This document shows positions 10,009-22,600 of a stretch of 64,000 nt of DNA, one piece after another. The notes beneath the pieces are model-generated. The model ran no database searches, was not told the origin of the DNA, and saw only the letters and a list, made by a program, of their open reading frames with translations. Made by a program: the position numbers and the translations under genes. Numbering within the stretch: position 1 is the first letter of the stretch; every line of letters begins with the position of its first letter. The DNA is taken from the NCBI GenBank assembly GCA_910574455.1, contig CAJSYZ010000007.1:868001-932000 (forward strand), read 5' to 3'. The DNA is from Trichaptum fuscoviolaceum. Taxonomy: Eukaryota; Basidiomycota; Agaricomycetes; Hymenochaetales; Trichaptaceae.

Positions 10009-12665
10009 ATGCCATTGTATCGTCCATCCTGGTTTCGTGTTCATAGCGACACCGTTCTCGGAACAGCGCACACAATCGCGCAGCTGGCAAAGGACGTAAC
10101 AGACATCGCAAAGGTCCCTTTCGCTTCTGAGGCCGCCTCACTGGTGTTGTCTGTGTTGGAAATTGTAAAAGTGAGTTCCATTATATCTGAACTATTGTTC
10201 TGCGTCTTCACACCCGATCTGCAGAATGTCAAAGACAATAATGACGCCCGCGTGCGCTTAGCTAAAACGGCGGCTACCTATCTCATCGAGCTCAAGCCCA
10301 TTCTTGCAACCCAATTATCGTCGGAAGACTTGGACATGCCTCCAGAACTTAGACTCCGGCTGGAAAGATTTCAGAGGTAAGCTCTATGTATATTCATGAC
10401 CTCGTTGTTTAAAAAAGTTATTTTCTACATATAAGTGCATTGGTTGAACTGAAAAGTGAACTGGAGACCATGAAGAAGCAAAATTTCTTCAAGCGTATTC
10501 TCATAAAAGACCGGATTTCTACGATACTTCTAGACCGCAAGGATGATCTGCAAGCATCATTTAATGCGCTACAGGTGTGTGATGGTACATTAACTTTATA
10601 CGATGCGCACTGACATGGAGCCAAGATGTGGACAAATGTAAATACATATGCCTTGGTTCGAAAGGCTGCGAAAGAACCGGACGCCGATGATGGTGTAAGT
10701 CAACTCGATCCCGTATGTTGTCACATTTTAATGGGCTATACCTAGATTCTTCGATTCGACCAATCCCAAGTAGTACTTAAAGCCACACTTACAGTAAAGA
10801 GCGGTTTCTTTTCTAAGCTTGAGCTTGGTGAACTGCGTGCCAATGGCGATCGTCAGCCAGTTCTCGTGAAGCGTTTTACGAACAAGACAGTAAGAATGAT
10901 ACCGACTTAGGTGGAACGTTCTAACTTGTCTCGCAGGAACGCGATGACGAGGCGAAGAAGTGGCGAAAGTTGTGGTAACTCCGTTTTCTTGGTTCTCGAT
11001 CTTGCCTAACATCTTTAGCAGGCACGCAAATCTCCCGCAGCTGGCTGGATGTTCAAACGACCGATCAACGATGCAGTTCATCCTTTTCCATGATACATAT
11101 CTTACATCTCAGACGGCGGAAATACGTAGCTTGGCCGCATTTCTTTTGGAGATTTCTAGAACGCATGATGTCTTTTCGTTGATCAACACGCTGACTGATT
11201 TTGTGAGTATATTCCTCGGCTGAGCGAAACAGATGGTTGAGATTAGGATGACACACAGGTGAATGATGCTATTGTAAGTGATGCATTAAAGCCCCTCGCT
11301 CCTGCTCAATGTGCTGTAGTCAGCAATAAGACATATGCAGGTAATGCTGAATTACGATGAGGATGAGACCGCTGAGCTCGCCAGCGTACGCAATGCTTCT
11401 TCTCGATCTGTCTATTTTGCTCAAAACGGTCTGCGAGTAGATCACGAAGTTTACTGTCGGTGGTGACGGGCGAGTCGTTGTTACTCCCCCACTTCAGGCT
11501 TTGACCAAGTCCGGTGGTGGTGTTCGGAATATTGTATATAGCAGTCTGTTTCCAACATATGTACGCGATCACACTTGCGGCATCTCTTATTCTGACATTC
11601 AACTAATTAGGGCACGAGCGAGGCTTCCATGCGGCGCTATTTTGCGGAGCTTGACGACATGCCCACACATGCTACGCTCACGGAGGTGCTTCATAGTGAG
11701 CAACTCGACAAATGGGCGGCGCTGACCAGTCTTTGGAGTCAGCTTCGAATTACGCCTACCGGATATGAGAAGCCACAGCAATTCGTCATGCCTGAAACAC
11801 GGCGGGCATTGACTGACTATTCCGTCGACATCGAACCAGGCGACTTTGGCGTGCTCGTTCCTGGAGAAGAACGGGAGTACGCTTTCCGACGAGTGGGCAA
11901 CTCCGCGGCGAACAAATCTGCTCTGTTTGAGTGTCAGTCAGACCATTGGGTGTATGACCGCAATCAATTTGACTTCGACGAAATCTGTGAACAGCCAATC
12001 ACGTACGTCATAGACTTTGCCTAGCTTTGCTGCTGACGTCATAGATGATGCAGGTGGAGACTCGATCGGTTGACTGATGGCTGCTTTTTCATTCACCGAC
12101 TCGATCAAAGGCTGACACACGATGTCCATCGGTCGAAGCGATCTCTGCAACTGAGTGCACCCAAAGACTGCGACGAGGATGAGCTGCTCTTCGGTGCGTT
12201 TATCTCTGTGCTGTGCTGTTGCGGGTCTGATGCCGGCTATGCCAGTCGTTTCCGTTCGGCGCTCTTGCCAGTATAAATATGCTCTCCGATCAGAATTAAT
12301 AGGAGAGAGCCAGGTCGCTGACGTCTACGCCAGTCTACCGCATTGGAACTCACACGAACTGCTCTTATCCCACTGCGCTCCCGGTCTATGCACTGATTCC
12401 TGCGATCATCCTCTCGACAGTCGGGTCAACATTAAGAAATATTAGTGAGTCCTTAGTAAATGCACCATCCTACGACTCCTCAAATCCTTTCAGTGAGTAT
12501 CTGTACATTGAATACGTCACTGTCCCGGTTGCGAAACGCACCGCAAATCTCGAAACACCTGCGGAAAAGTCCCATAGGCTCTGGGCACCGAGATTCAAGG
12601 AATATGAGTCAATCATCCCGCTACGGAACGAGACTGAGAAGCGCTCCCCAGCGGAATGGCCTTAG
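10009..12665 (+). CDS. MLKL-like helical-domain / pseudokinase protein, copy 2 (intact)
   Basis: Exons: 10009-10170, 10225-10376, 10436-10574, 10626-10694, 10746-10889, 10937-10974, 11022-11202, 11259-11273, 11341-11385, 11441-11560, 11611-12002, 12054-12193, 12246-12444, 12494-12665. All splice sites and phases match copy 1 and give 655 residues. The start was set at 10009 because the open frame upstream has no counterpart in the sisters. The N-terminus differs (MPLYRPSWFRVHSD). Exon 4 has one extra codon. Exon 8 begins with V rather than I. The helical, kinase-like (VLVKRF, HANLPQLAGCSNDRS) and C-terminal regions are all kept. Introns 1-4 are nearly identical to copy 1, which points to recent duplication or gene conversion. 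Confidence 0.7.
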
Positions 12666-12967
12666 CTTCAGACTCTGCTTACATCTTCTTCGTCTGCTAG
12701 ATCATCGCACTCATCGAGTTGGTTTAGCTTCATTCATTTGTTCGTCACCAGTCTAATGCACTATCATTGCATTAACACTCAAAAATGATGTGTATATTAA
12801 GCCGTGACAGCCCTATGTCGACTCAGAGCTTGAAATCTGATCCAATGGCAGTAGCCATGGTCAATGTACATTTTCTACATCTACAAGCCGAAACTTATAC
12901 AACGCTCGCAAATATCTGTTGTGTTAATCAGGAGATGGACAGAAGGTGAATTATTCTTTGCACATAC
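12666..12967. other. Convergent intergenic stretch, unit 2
   Basis: Gap between the copy 2 stop and the hydrolase fragment. It is nearly identical to the matching stretch in unit 5 (55619-55920), more so than to unit 1. Nothing coding is seen. Confidence 0.4.
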
Positions 12968-13580
12968 CTTACTTCAGTCCGCATTTGCGAGCTCGCCAAC
13001 ATGCTTCATCACTTCCTCCGGATTTTCGAGGAATGATGCGTGGTTAATATCGTCCATCAATGCAACTTTTAGATTTGTGTTGAAAACCTTCTGTGCCTCC
13101 GAGACCATGAGTGCGTCCTGAGTTGACTGTCACTGCACACAAGCACAGGGAATCCTTCCTGACCAAGAGCATTTAGCGCACTACTTCGTAAAGCAACGCC
13201 AATGTGATGATGGACTGTCTGGCAGTGTATCCCAGCCAAGTACTTTGAACGTCCCAGCGGCGCAATCGCCTCGCCTTGAATTCAGTCTCTGATGCAGCGT
13301 CTACCACCGGCGATTGAAGATCGAATGTCACGTCTGAGACATGACTCTAGGGTGGCCGCTTGTGCCTCTACTCCACTAGCTTCCGAACTGCCCATTCCTT
13401 CTGGCACAATGGCGTCAGAAGAGTCAAGTCCGCGAAGGAGCCCGCAGAGATAGACAATTCCGCAGATTGTCTTCGGAGAAAGATGCGCAGTTGAAATCCT
13501 GGGAATGGAGCTAATGGGCTAAGAGACTGTCTTGAATAACGAGATTTTACATCCCAGGCTCCTGTTCAATGAATGCATGT
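12968..13580 (-). pseudogene. Alpha/beta hydrolase C-terminal fragment, unit 2
   Basis: Second copy of the hydrolase remnant. The upstream part reads STAHLSPKTICGIVYLCGLL and the downstream part keeps NHASFLENPEEVMKHVGEL. Between them, around 13100-13230, deletions and substitutions remove most of the segment that carries the acid residue in unit 1. The nucleophile half is missing. It is convergent with MLKL-like copy 2. Confidence 0.6.
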
Positions 13581-13688
13581 TGATATATTTGATTTCCGGT
13601 AACCAATGTATTCTATTGTGAATGCTACTGTCTCAATGGACAGTGAAAAAGTAAAAGAACATATAAGCGAGAAACTGAAGGATGAGAA

Positions 13689-14500
13689 TCATTGATACGA
13701 TCTCTCATCTGGAAGGTTTTCCGCTTTCGCCTTTCCGGATTCGACCCATGTCTTCTCTATGAGCCATTCCTTGTAGCCAAAATATATCCGGTACATTAAC
13801 ATGACCGTACTCTCACTGACACCCGCCACTTGACTGATCTCCTTCCCTTGAAGGTGGCTTGTAAAGTAGATTGCATCCCCAGCCACCGAAACGGGGCTAC
13901 GACCGTCACCAATGGACTGGTCACGGGCAAGCCTGATCACATCACCACAGATGGCCTGGAAATGGTGGGGTAGATCTGAATGGTTGCAGAAGCGGACCAA
14001 CAGGTCTTCGGCGCCTGTGGCTCGCGACGGGCTGGCAGCTGAATTCCTATCATGCGCTCCCGGCGAAAGGCCGAAGGCCAGCTCGAGTGCCTTGTAGCAC
14101 TGTCCAAGTGTCGTCTTTGAGACGCGGGTCAGGTTGCAAATCTCGTCGAATGTCCGGGGAACATGCGCCTGCCGACATGCGACGAAAATGATTTCTGCAT
14201 CGAGGTTCTTTCTCCTCAGCAGGTTCTCTTCGTATGAACGCTTGTACAACTGTTTTGCAATGTCGCTGATCGTCTTCGGGAGCGAAATGCCGATCCCACC
14301 AGCTCGAGATTTCGCCAAAGGCCTGCATGAGGTTTCGCTGCGATCGCGGCGCCTTTCCACGGGCAGCAGTGTGTTGTAATTTGTGAGCCATCGCGGAAGC
14401 CGATGACCGTGTCGCGCTGCTCCTTTTCATCCCAGAGAGAATCACTAGCAGCACCGTCACACGACGGATCGTCTCCTTCGTCATTTGCGAAGGTCTAATA
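13689..14500 (-). pseudogene. TFIIB fragment, unit 2
   Basis: The best-preserved TFIIB copy. From 14300 down to 13689 the two cyclin-like repeats are uninterrupted: LPKTISDIAKQLYKRSYEEN and FVACRQAHVPRTFDEICNLT in repeat 1, LLVRFCNHSDLPHHFQAICG and GRSPVSVAGDAIYFTSHL in repeat 2. It ends at the natural-looking C-terminus WVESGKAKAENLPDE. Upstream the segment LMQAFGEISSWWD is in another frame, and the zinc ribbon is absent. A 223-residue protein from an internal start is conceivable but would lack everything before the core domain, so pseudogene is the better call. Confidence 0.8.
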
Positions 14501-14618
14501 GAGGCTGAGTCTTAAAGAAATGGCTAACCATATTTCACTTACACGCCATTCACTCTTATGAAGAAACATCATTAATATGTTGACTGTATGTCTATACCAG
14601 CGATGCGTTCTAGACTCA

Positions 14619-15229
14619 CTCTCGCCATGAAGTTGACAATCCTCTTATCTGCGAAAGTACCTGCATTCACGATGATGATGTGCAGTAAGTTCACCTTGGT
14701 GTGAAGTTGCCGCATGAATTCAATACATCGATAGATCGCATTCTGATATAAGCAGGCTTAGCGTCTTATGCAGGATTAAGACACGACTGAAGAGACTTAC
14801 GAACGACCTATGGGCTGTATGAAATACGAAAAACGAGTGTATAGTATACGGTGGTCAACAGTTTGACATGGTTCTCTTGCTCGAGATACGCGTTATAGCG
14901 CAACTCGATGTTGCTTTCCAGCCACAATGCGATCAAGCCCTTATTCTCTACACGTCTTATCCGTGCAAAGAAGGCTGGATAAATTGCACCTATCCTCCTT
15001 GGAAATGAAGACGCCGAACCCAGACGGAGAAGGACACCATTCCTTTCGACAGAGGCGAAGGGAATGAGAAAACAAGATACGCACACGATACTTAGCGAAA
15101 AGAAAATCCCGTACGGAACTGATGTTTACAATCACAGTTTTTCGGACTCATGGGGCAGAGCTTCCTTTGAAGGTTAGGGACGTGATGCAGAGGTATTGAC
15201 TAGCGTTGACTATCCCATTCCAGATTCGT
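14619..15229 (-). pseudogene. Septin GTPase fragment, unit 2
   Basis: Same fragment as in unit 1, more decayed: the P-loop is DESGMG with the first Gly changed to Asp. It keeps VERNGVLLRLGSAS, ending a run that leaves the septin frame, then RYNAYLEQENHVK, and the last exon before a GTGAGT donor near 14618. The frame break after the P-loop is shared with the other units. Confidence 0.7.
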
Positions 15230-16949
15230 CTGAGAGAAAGTAAACGCTAGCGCAGATTATTGCAGATACAAGGACCATTCTCCGGAATGCAAACTTGCCA
15301 CAGAATGAAGGATTGGCAGATAAAGTGAAGGAGAATATCTTCCTTGGAGAGTTATGCGAGGAAGTGTCAAGTTGGGAAGGGGAAGGGGAGTCTAATGGCG
15401 GTACACGTAGGTGCCCTTTTCGAGATAAGTTGACCACCATACATTCCACTCGCACTTGTTGGTAGCGAGTCCCTTATCAACGTAAAGAATTCTTGCGCAA
15501 TACATATGATGTATAATGAGTACTTGACAAATTGTCCCAGCATCAGTTCTTGACTTGAGTTGGTATTGAAACGACTACTCACCTGTAACCGCCAGACTCA
15601 ACATATGTACATCAATTCGTCACCTAGAGTTGCCCCCACTTCCTCCGACCATTTCTATAGCTCCCGATAGCACGCCACTCCGATGCGTTCACAGGTCCTA
15701 CGAGCCCTCCTATCCACCCTCCTTGTCGCTAATGCTGCTCTCCGCGTCCCTTCGGCCTTTCTCTCGTCGACAGGCCATTCCCATTTGGGTCACCTGCCAA
15801 AGCTTTCAGTCGAGCAAAGTCCGTTTCAGAAGCAACTTAGCTGCTCATGATGGATTGCGTTTGAGGAAATCAAGCGCTGGTAGATGTGAGGAATACAGAA
15901 CTCACTGAAGACGATGTTACTCGGATTCTGCCGACGCGGAGTCCGAGTCATTTGCTTCCGGCGACCTCGAGAGTTCATTTGTTCCTCGAGTCCATCATCA
16001 CAAATGAGACGGATTAAACCTGCCTTGTGTTAACATTCGTTAGAACAGACTCCAATGGGTATCCGCAAATGCAGCAGTGACATGCCGTGGAACTACCGGA
16101 CCTGAAACAGTTCATCTGCATCATTCCCGGAAGACTGAACTGCCACGAGTGCAAGTACATCCTCAATTCTTCTGCTCATTAGCTCGAGTGCGTCTGGAGC
16201 TGACTGACTGTACGTGGAGGTTATTGTACCACTTAAGAGCTCGGTGAGTAAATTACTTTATATCCCTGAGTCTGACCATGGATTGCTAATTTCTCGCCTG
16301 AGCCGGGATTTCTAGCAATACTTTATGCACAAAACTGAGGCTGAGGTTCAAACTAAATTGTTAGTTTCATGCAGGAATCTGTTGAAACCAGCGCTCCAAC
16401 CTGCGATCGGCCTCAAGTCGGGTTTACATTACATAACACGACGCTCAGTTCGCTTCTGCCTCCTGCTACGCGATAAGGATTTCGAGGCTGTTCTACCTCC
16501 CTCCCTTTCTCTTCAGTGTCACTATGTTATGTCCTTGTCCCGGGACCTGTGCTCTAAGGTTCGTGTCTGCCATCTTGGTTAGTCGTTCAGGCTGACAGAT
16601 TGCCGCCCATGCCTATTGTTAGCACCTTCGTTCGCTAATACTCAGTCTTATACCTTTCCGCAACTTTTCCCCCCTCATCTAGGCTTTGAGAGTCCGTGCT
16701 TGGTCTAACGGGTATCGAGATGGATTTTGTCACAGGAGTTCTTCAGCTTGTGTTTTCGCTAGTCCTGGACGTTCCATGAGCGTCACGGCTTGTGTACGCT
16801 GTGCGTTAGGGCGCTCATCTTCGGTGTGTGGTATTGCAGCTATACTAGGACACTGGCTCGAGGCTATACAAGTGCAGACCAGTATATACCCTGCGCCTTC
16901 ATCCTCTCACAGTGCTGTTTCTTCCTTCCTCCCACCATCACCATCGAGA
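15230..16949. other. Unit 2/3 junction and 5' flank of copy 3
   Basis: No supported gene. The left part is the region upstream of the septin fragment (minus strand, donor-like GTGAGT near 15577). The right part is the leader of MLKL-like copy 3. Copy 3's TATA region reads TATACAAG near 16865 instead of TATAAACC. Confidence 0.4.
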
Positions 16950-19008
16950 ATGTCGATGACACCCGTCTCCCGCCAATCCCGCCCTCGCGTCCACGGCGAC
17001 ACAGTACTCGGAACAGCGCACACAATTGCGCAGCTAGCAAAGGATGTGACGGACATCGCAAAGGTCCCTTTCGCGTCGGAAGCCGTCTCGTTGGTGCTGT
17101 CTATGTTAGAAGTTGCGAAAGTGAGTTGGCCTACGTCTGCGTCTATTCTTTGTGTACTAAGTAGTTCACAGGGGGTCAAGGACAATAATGATGCGCGCGT
17201 TCGCCTAGCAACCACTGCGGCAACCTATCTCCTCGAGCTCCGGCCTATCCTAGATCCTCAAGACTCAATAGATGACATACCTTCAGAACTGAGGCTAAGG
17301 CTGGATCGATTTTGCCAGTGAGTTACCTGTACATTCCATTGATCATTATATGAGCAACTATTTGTATACTAGATCGTTGGTTGATTTGAAAGCCTACCTC
17401 GAGACAGTGAAGAAGCGGAACATTTTGAAGCACATCTTCGGGAAGGATCGGATTTCTACGGTACTTCTGGACCGCGAAACGGCCCTGCAGGCATCATATA
17501 ATGCGCTACAGGTATGTGGTGAAAAGTTGGCTGTATGAGATGCGCGCTGATATGCGTCGAGATGTGGACAAGTGTAAATACGTATACCATGGTTCGAAAG
17601 GTTGTTCCCGAATCGGAACCCGATGATGTATGTCAAATTAGTCGTGCATGTTAATGCATTCTAACAAGACATATATAGATTCCTCGATTCCATCAAACAC
17701 AAGTAGTTCTAATGGGTACCATCAAGTCAAATAATGTGTTCTTTTACAACCTCCAGAGTGGTGAACTCCGTGCCAATGGCGATCGTCAGCGCGTTCTCGT
17801 GAAACACTTCGCGAACAAGACAGTAAGAATGATTCCGACTTCGCTGGAATGTCCTGACTTGTGTCATAGGAACGAGATGACGAGACGAGGAAGTGGCGAA
17901 AGCTCTGGTATTTTGGCTTTCTTGCATCTCGATCTTGCCTGACATCTTTAGCAGGCACGCAAATCTCCCACAGCTGGCTGGATGTTCAAACGACCGATCA
18001 GCCATGCAGTTTATCCTTTTCCACGATACATATCTTACATCTCAGACGGCGGAAATTCGTAGCTTGGCCGCTTTTGTTTTGGAGATTTCTAGATCGCATG
18101 ATGTCTTTTCTTTGGCCAACACGCTGACTGATTTTGTGAGTATATCATTCAACAGAGCGAAACAAATGGTTGAGATTTGGATGACAAACAGATCAATGAT
18201 GCTATTGTAAGTGATGAGTCGAAGTCTCTCGCTCCTGCTCAATGTGCTATAGTCGGCAATAAGACATATGCAGGTGATGCTGAATTACGATGAGGATGAG
18301 ACCGCTCGGCTTGCTAGGGTACGCAATACTTGTTCCCGACATGTCTATTCAGCTCAAAATGGTTTGCGAGCAGATCACGAAGTATACTTTCGGTGGTGAC
18401 GGGCGAGTCGTTGTTACTCCCCCACTTCAGGCTTTAACCAAGTCAGATTTTGGTGTCCGGATTAGTGTATATAACAGTCTGTTTCCAACATATGTACGCG
18501 ATCAGATTTGCAGCATCTCTTTGTCTGACATTGAACCAACTAGGGCACGAGCGAGGCTTCCATGCGGCGCTATTTTGCGCAGCTTGACGACATGCCCACA
18601 CATGCTACGCTCTCGGAGGTGCTTCATAGTGAGCAACTCGACAAATGGGCGGTGCTAGACAGTCTTAGGGGTCAGCTTCGAAGTACGCCTGACGGATGTG
18701 AGAAGCCACAGCAATATGTCATGCCTGAAACACGATGGGCACGGACTGACTATTCTGTCGACATCGAACCAGGCGACTTTGGCGTGCTCGTTCCTGGAGA
18801 AAGAATGGAGTATGCTTTCCGACGAGTGGGTAACTCCGCGGCGAACAAATCTGCTCTGTACGAGTATCAGTCATGGCATTGGGTGTATGACCGCGATCAA
18901 GTTGACTTTAACGAAGTCTGTAAGCAGCCAATCACGTACGTCATAGACTTTGCCTAGCTTTGTTGTTGACGTCATAGATGATGCAGGTGGAGACTCGATC
19001 GGATGACA
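16151..19008. repeat. Tandem array unit 3, 5' part
   Basis: The left half of a unit that is interrupted at about 19008. Homology with the other units stops inside exon 12 of the MLKL-like gene and resumes at about 43633, in the TFIIB fragment. Confidence 0.8.
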
Positions 19009-19038
19009 GACATCATCAGGGAAACTACTTTCTGCTGA
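16950..19038 (+). pseudogene. MLKL-like copy 3, truncated by insertion
   Basis: Exons 1-11 are all open: 16950-17120, 17172-17317, 17373-17511, 17562-17627, 17679-17822, 17870-17907, 17955-18135, 18192-18206, 18274-18318, 18374-18493, 18544-18935. Exon 12 starts at 18987 but its homology ends near 19008. Reading on into the inserted DNA reaches TGA at 19036-19038 and would give about 502 residues. The helical domain, the kinase-like part (VLVKHF, HANLPQLAGCSNDRS) and exon 11 are present; exons 13 and 14 and most of exon 12 are gone. It may be transcribed and yield a shortened protein. The sequence is more diverged in exons 1-5 than the other copies (VHGDTVLGTAHTI; KHIFGKDRISTVLL). Confidence 0.7.
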
Positions 19039-19608
19039 AAGTGACTTAAGCGTTACTTAAACGTCCTGAGTGACTTGAAGTCTGAATAAGGCAAACCGCA
19101 CTTATTCATGCATGTCCTCCCATTATTCAGGACCAGTTGGCTGAAATAAGGACGAGTTGGCTGAATCAGTGCTCTAAGTGTTTCAGGCAATCTGCACCCC
19201 AGTGCTCCAGTGCTTCAGTGCTTCATCCTTTAATTACAGCAGGAGACAAGTGTTGTAAGACAAACTGCAGTGCTCAAGAGTTCAAGTGCATAAGAACGAT
19301 CCAAGTATTTCATTGCATCAGAAGTAATATAAGACAACGGTAAGTAGCTATCAGTGCCTCAGCGTTCAAGTCCATCAGTCATTTACACAAGACTAAGCAT
19401 AGCAGTCACTATCATGGAACCCGCCACGACACGATTCTGAACCACTGCCACGGGCAGTGGCAGGCCCATTTCGCTACCGTGCCTTCAATTCTGCATGTTC
19501 TTTGGCGTGCCAGTAGAAACGAAGGCTGCTCTGCGAGTCGATGGTAATAAGTTATTGAGCGCACGGACAGAGACGAAACGAAGAGGCTCACCAGTGAACG
19601 ATTTGCCC
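19009..19608. other. Left edge of the inserted island
   Basis: No gene is seen. The sequence contains short direct repeats (gttggctgaa at about 19135-19170) and a perfect 8 bp inverted repeat CCACTGCC/GGCAGTGG near 19442-19460. No clear terminal inverted repeat pairs this edge with the right edge near 43632. Confidence 0.4.
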
Positions 19609-22600
19609 TTAGAAGTCTACGCAGTCCGTGGCCGAATCCCATTTTGAAGCGTCGTCCTCCTCATTATCGCCATCTCCGCCTGGATCCTTCTCCTCGCCCT
19701 CGTCCTTGTCCGCGCCCTCGTCCTCGTCCTCGTCCGCGCCCTCGTCCTCGTCCTCGTCCGCGCCCTCGTCCTCAATCTTGTCAGCGCCCTCGTACCCGCT
19801 CTCACTCAGGTCGTCATCTCCTTTAGCATCGGCATCCTCGTCCTCTGCATCACCTTCAACATCGCTTCTATGCTCAGCTCCTTCACGCTCGTCGCCCTTA
19901 TCATCGCTCCCGTCTTCCCAATTACCAGCGCCTTCGTCATACGCTTTCTCGCAGGTCGAATCCGGACCTGCAACATCAAAATATAAGGAAAAGTCCCTGC
20001 CAGTGATACCCGATCCAACAAGTTCGGTGTTCTTTCCAGCATCGATATCGTTACTGGCATCGTAAGCTAGGAGGTGGGATCGAACCTTTTCCCAGTTTGA
20101 TTCAGTGAAGAAAGAGGGATTCGACAACAAGTTAACGTAGTCGTCCGTATGAGGCTGCCACAGAGCGCTAGTGAAATACCACTCAGCGCCACCAAGCTCT
20201 TCTTTGATATTTTGCAACCGAGCCACCTGTTTATCAATGGCAACCTTGACCTATCCATGAGGAGATCAGCGAATAAAGCCACTATAAGTTCTGAAAAAAT
20301 AGATACCGCTGTTGCCGCAAGGGCGAGGGCACCGATAGGCTTTCCTATGGTGTTTTTGTCCAGTACTTTATGCCGACCCATGGCTAAGACGATGTGTACG
20401 GACAACACTGAGACCACGAGGTCAGAGCAGAACAGTCCTTGCTTCTGTACATTCAGGGTCAATGCATGGACACAAAATGCCACAAGTACTATTTTACTTA
20501 CCCTTTCCATACTATACCAGCTTTCCCATAGAAACGGTTCGGCTTTCTTCTTATCAACTAGCGTCTGCAACGTCTTCACAATTGCTTCGTTTTGCATTGA
20601 CTTTGATTGTTCGCCGCTGATAAAACTCGCAACTGAATGCTCAGCTTTCTCAAACAGTTTCTTGCGCCAGCTATCAGAGCATCTCTGGGCTGCCTGAAAT
20701 ACAAGGATTGCATCTCAATCTGGTAAAGGTAACTTGAAGATAACTAAGAATGACTCAACTAGAGAACAGATGTCGGCGAACTGTGTTTTGTAACTTAGTT
20801 CCACAGAATCAAACACTTTCCCCCACAGTGTGCTGATGAGCTCATTGTCCGGGTTTTGCCATGGCGTGATGGACTTTCCCACTGCGCGAAATAGTGAAGG
20901 TAATAAAATATGAGTCCAACCGGCCTGAGTACCGGGAGGGAGACACTGGTTCGTCGCCCTTTTTCTGCCTGGCACGCGAGATCCTTCCTTTCCTTCATTT
21001 CGACCCTTGTCCTCCAGCCCCACTGATGTCTGCATATAAGTGAATCAGCAAAAATATGTCATAGAAATGAATTTGATTCGACACACTGAGCTAGTAGTCC
21101 GAGAGACTTTGTGATGACCAGGATAAGCCCCAGTCACTAACACTTCGGGTCCGGGAGTGCAGGATACTCTCGTCATTGCAAGCGACTGTGTTCGAGGTGC
21201 TAACGGCATCTTTCGACCACCGGTCTAATAAGAATAGTGAGTGAATGCTCATATTTAGAGTGTATCAATCGACCCACACTTGCTTCATTATCAGCCACCA
21301 GCGACTGCCTCTTGCGATGAGAGGTAGCAGATCCAATCTCAGACTGCAACACGTCAGAAAGCTGTTATCCATGGCAAGTGAGCAGCTCGAAAGGAAGCAA
21401 TTACCGTCGTGTCGGCCTCAGGCCGTAAGGAATGTCAGAGGGTTTCCCCTTCTTACTCAAGTCCTTTCCGCCTGGTCAGAAACGAACTTAAAATGCCGGC
21501 TACCAAAGAATTGACACTTACTGTGGCACCGACCTGTGTGTCCATGCCAGTCAACAATGACATCTTGACCTTGACACTCTTACTAGCCTATTGAGATAGT
21601 GTAAAGTAAGTAAACATAAACATGAAGGAATCCATTACACGTGAAGGTGGAAGAATTACCACATCAACCTGGGAGTCGATGTCCGGTGGCGACTTTCTCT
21701 TTCTGTTTTTTGTGACTATGATGTCCTATTTATAGGCACAAATTAGTGATCGACCCGATGTGAGGAAGGGAACGAACAGTTGCTACAGCGGAAGTGAGCC
21801 TACGGTGCATCGACGCCCACACATACCTGTATACGGGGTTCCAAGGCTAGTGAATGCACCTTACAACCATAAATCAGGGGGAAACGAGAGAAACTGGATT
21901 AAGATGGGACTTACCGGTGCCTGCGAATTGGCAGTTCTCTTGTTTGCATCCTGTCCAAAGATCAATTCAGCAAGCAAGGAAGGAAGGATGTAGCATGAAG
22001 ATCACTGTGCTTCACTGTCTGGCACTCACCTGTCCACCTGGTTTTGTCTCGTTGTTCTTATCCTCAAGTACGGAAAGGGATTGGTTAGTAGATTGGAAAA
22101 GGTAGGAATGATATGACGTCGCTTACCGTTGAAACCTGCGACCCGGAGAGAGTGTCGCGCAGCAACTTCCTTTTCTTTGAGTTCAAGTTGCTGCTACCTC
22201 CATCCTGTTCATTACACGACAGTTGGCAGAAAAATAATAACGAAGGGATATGATCAAACGGTCATGGGGTAACTGACGTGAATCGAACAGTAATAAGTCG
22301 CACTCACACTAGCTTGAGCCGGCCTTGTCAGTCTCCTCGGATCGCTTTCGCCCTACAAGCAAGGTATTCAGACTGCATCTGCCATTCTAATGTTCCGTCA
22401 ACTCACAATATTTGTGTCCGAATCGACAAAATGTGCTGTCTTTTGCACGCTGATTGAGCTATTCTTTACACCATGATAGCTTGCGAGGGTTATTGTTTCT
22501 CCTTCATCCTCCCAAGGACTTAAGTTTTCATTGTCTTGCAATGAGATGCTGTGTCTAGTGTAGCTTGGCGTCAGCAAAGCTCATAATATGGTAACAAAGA

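Larger units (their letters stand above)
9147..16150. repeat. Tandem array unit 2
   Basis: Second unit of the array, about 7.0 kb, with the same gene order as unit 1 but without the SINE and the TIR element. Its 5' flank (9147-9922) repeats the unit 1 leader and has nothing else recognisable. From about 9970 to 10930 it is almost identical to 770-1730 of unit 1. Confidence 0.8.

Noticed and set aside
13689..14360. Functional short TFIIB gene in unit 2
   Set aside because: The core is open for 223 codons, but the zinc ribbon is absent, the upstream part is out of frame, and the same truncated segment is broken in the other four units, so a working gene is unlikely.
19628..20065. Long plus-strand open frames rich in Ser/Pro over the acidic repeat
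   Set aside because: They are the complement of the acidic Asp/Glu repeat of the DUF6532-type protein and have no motifs of their own.
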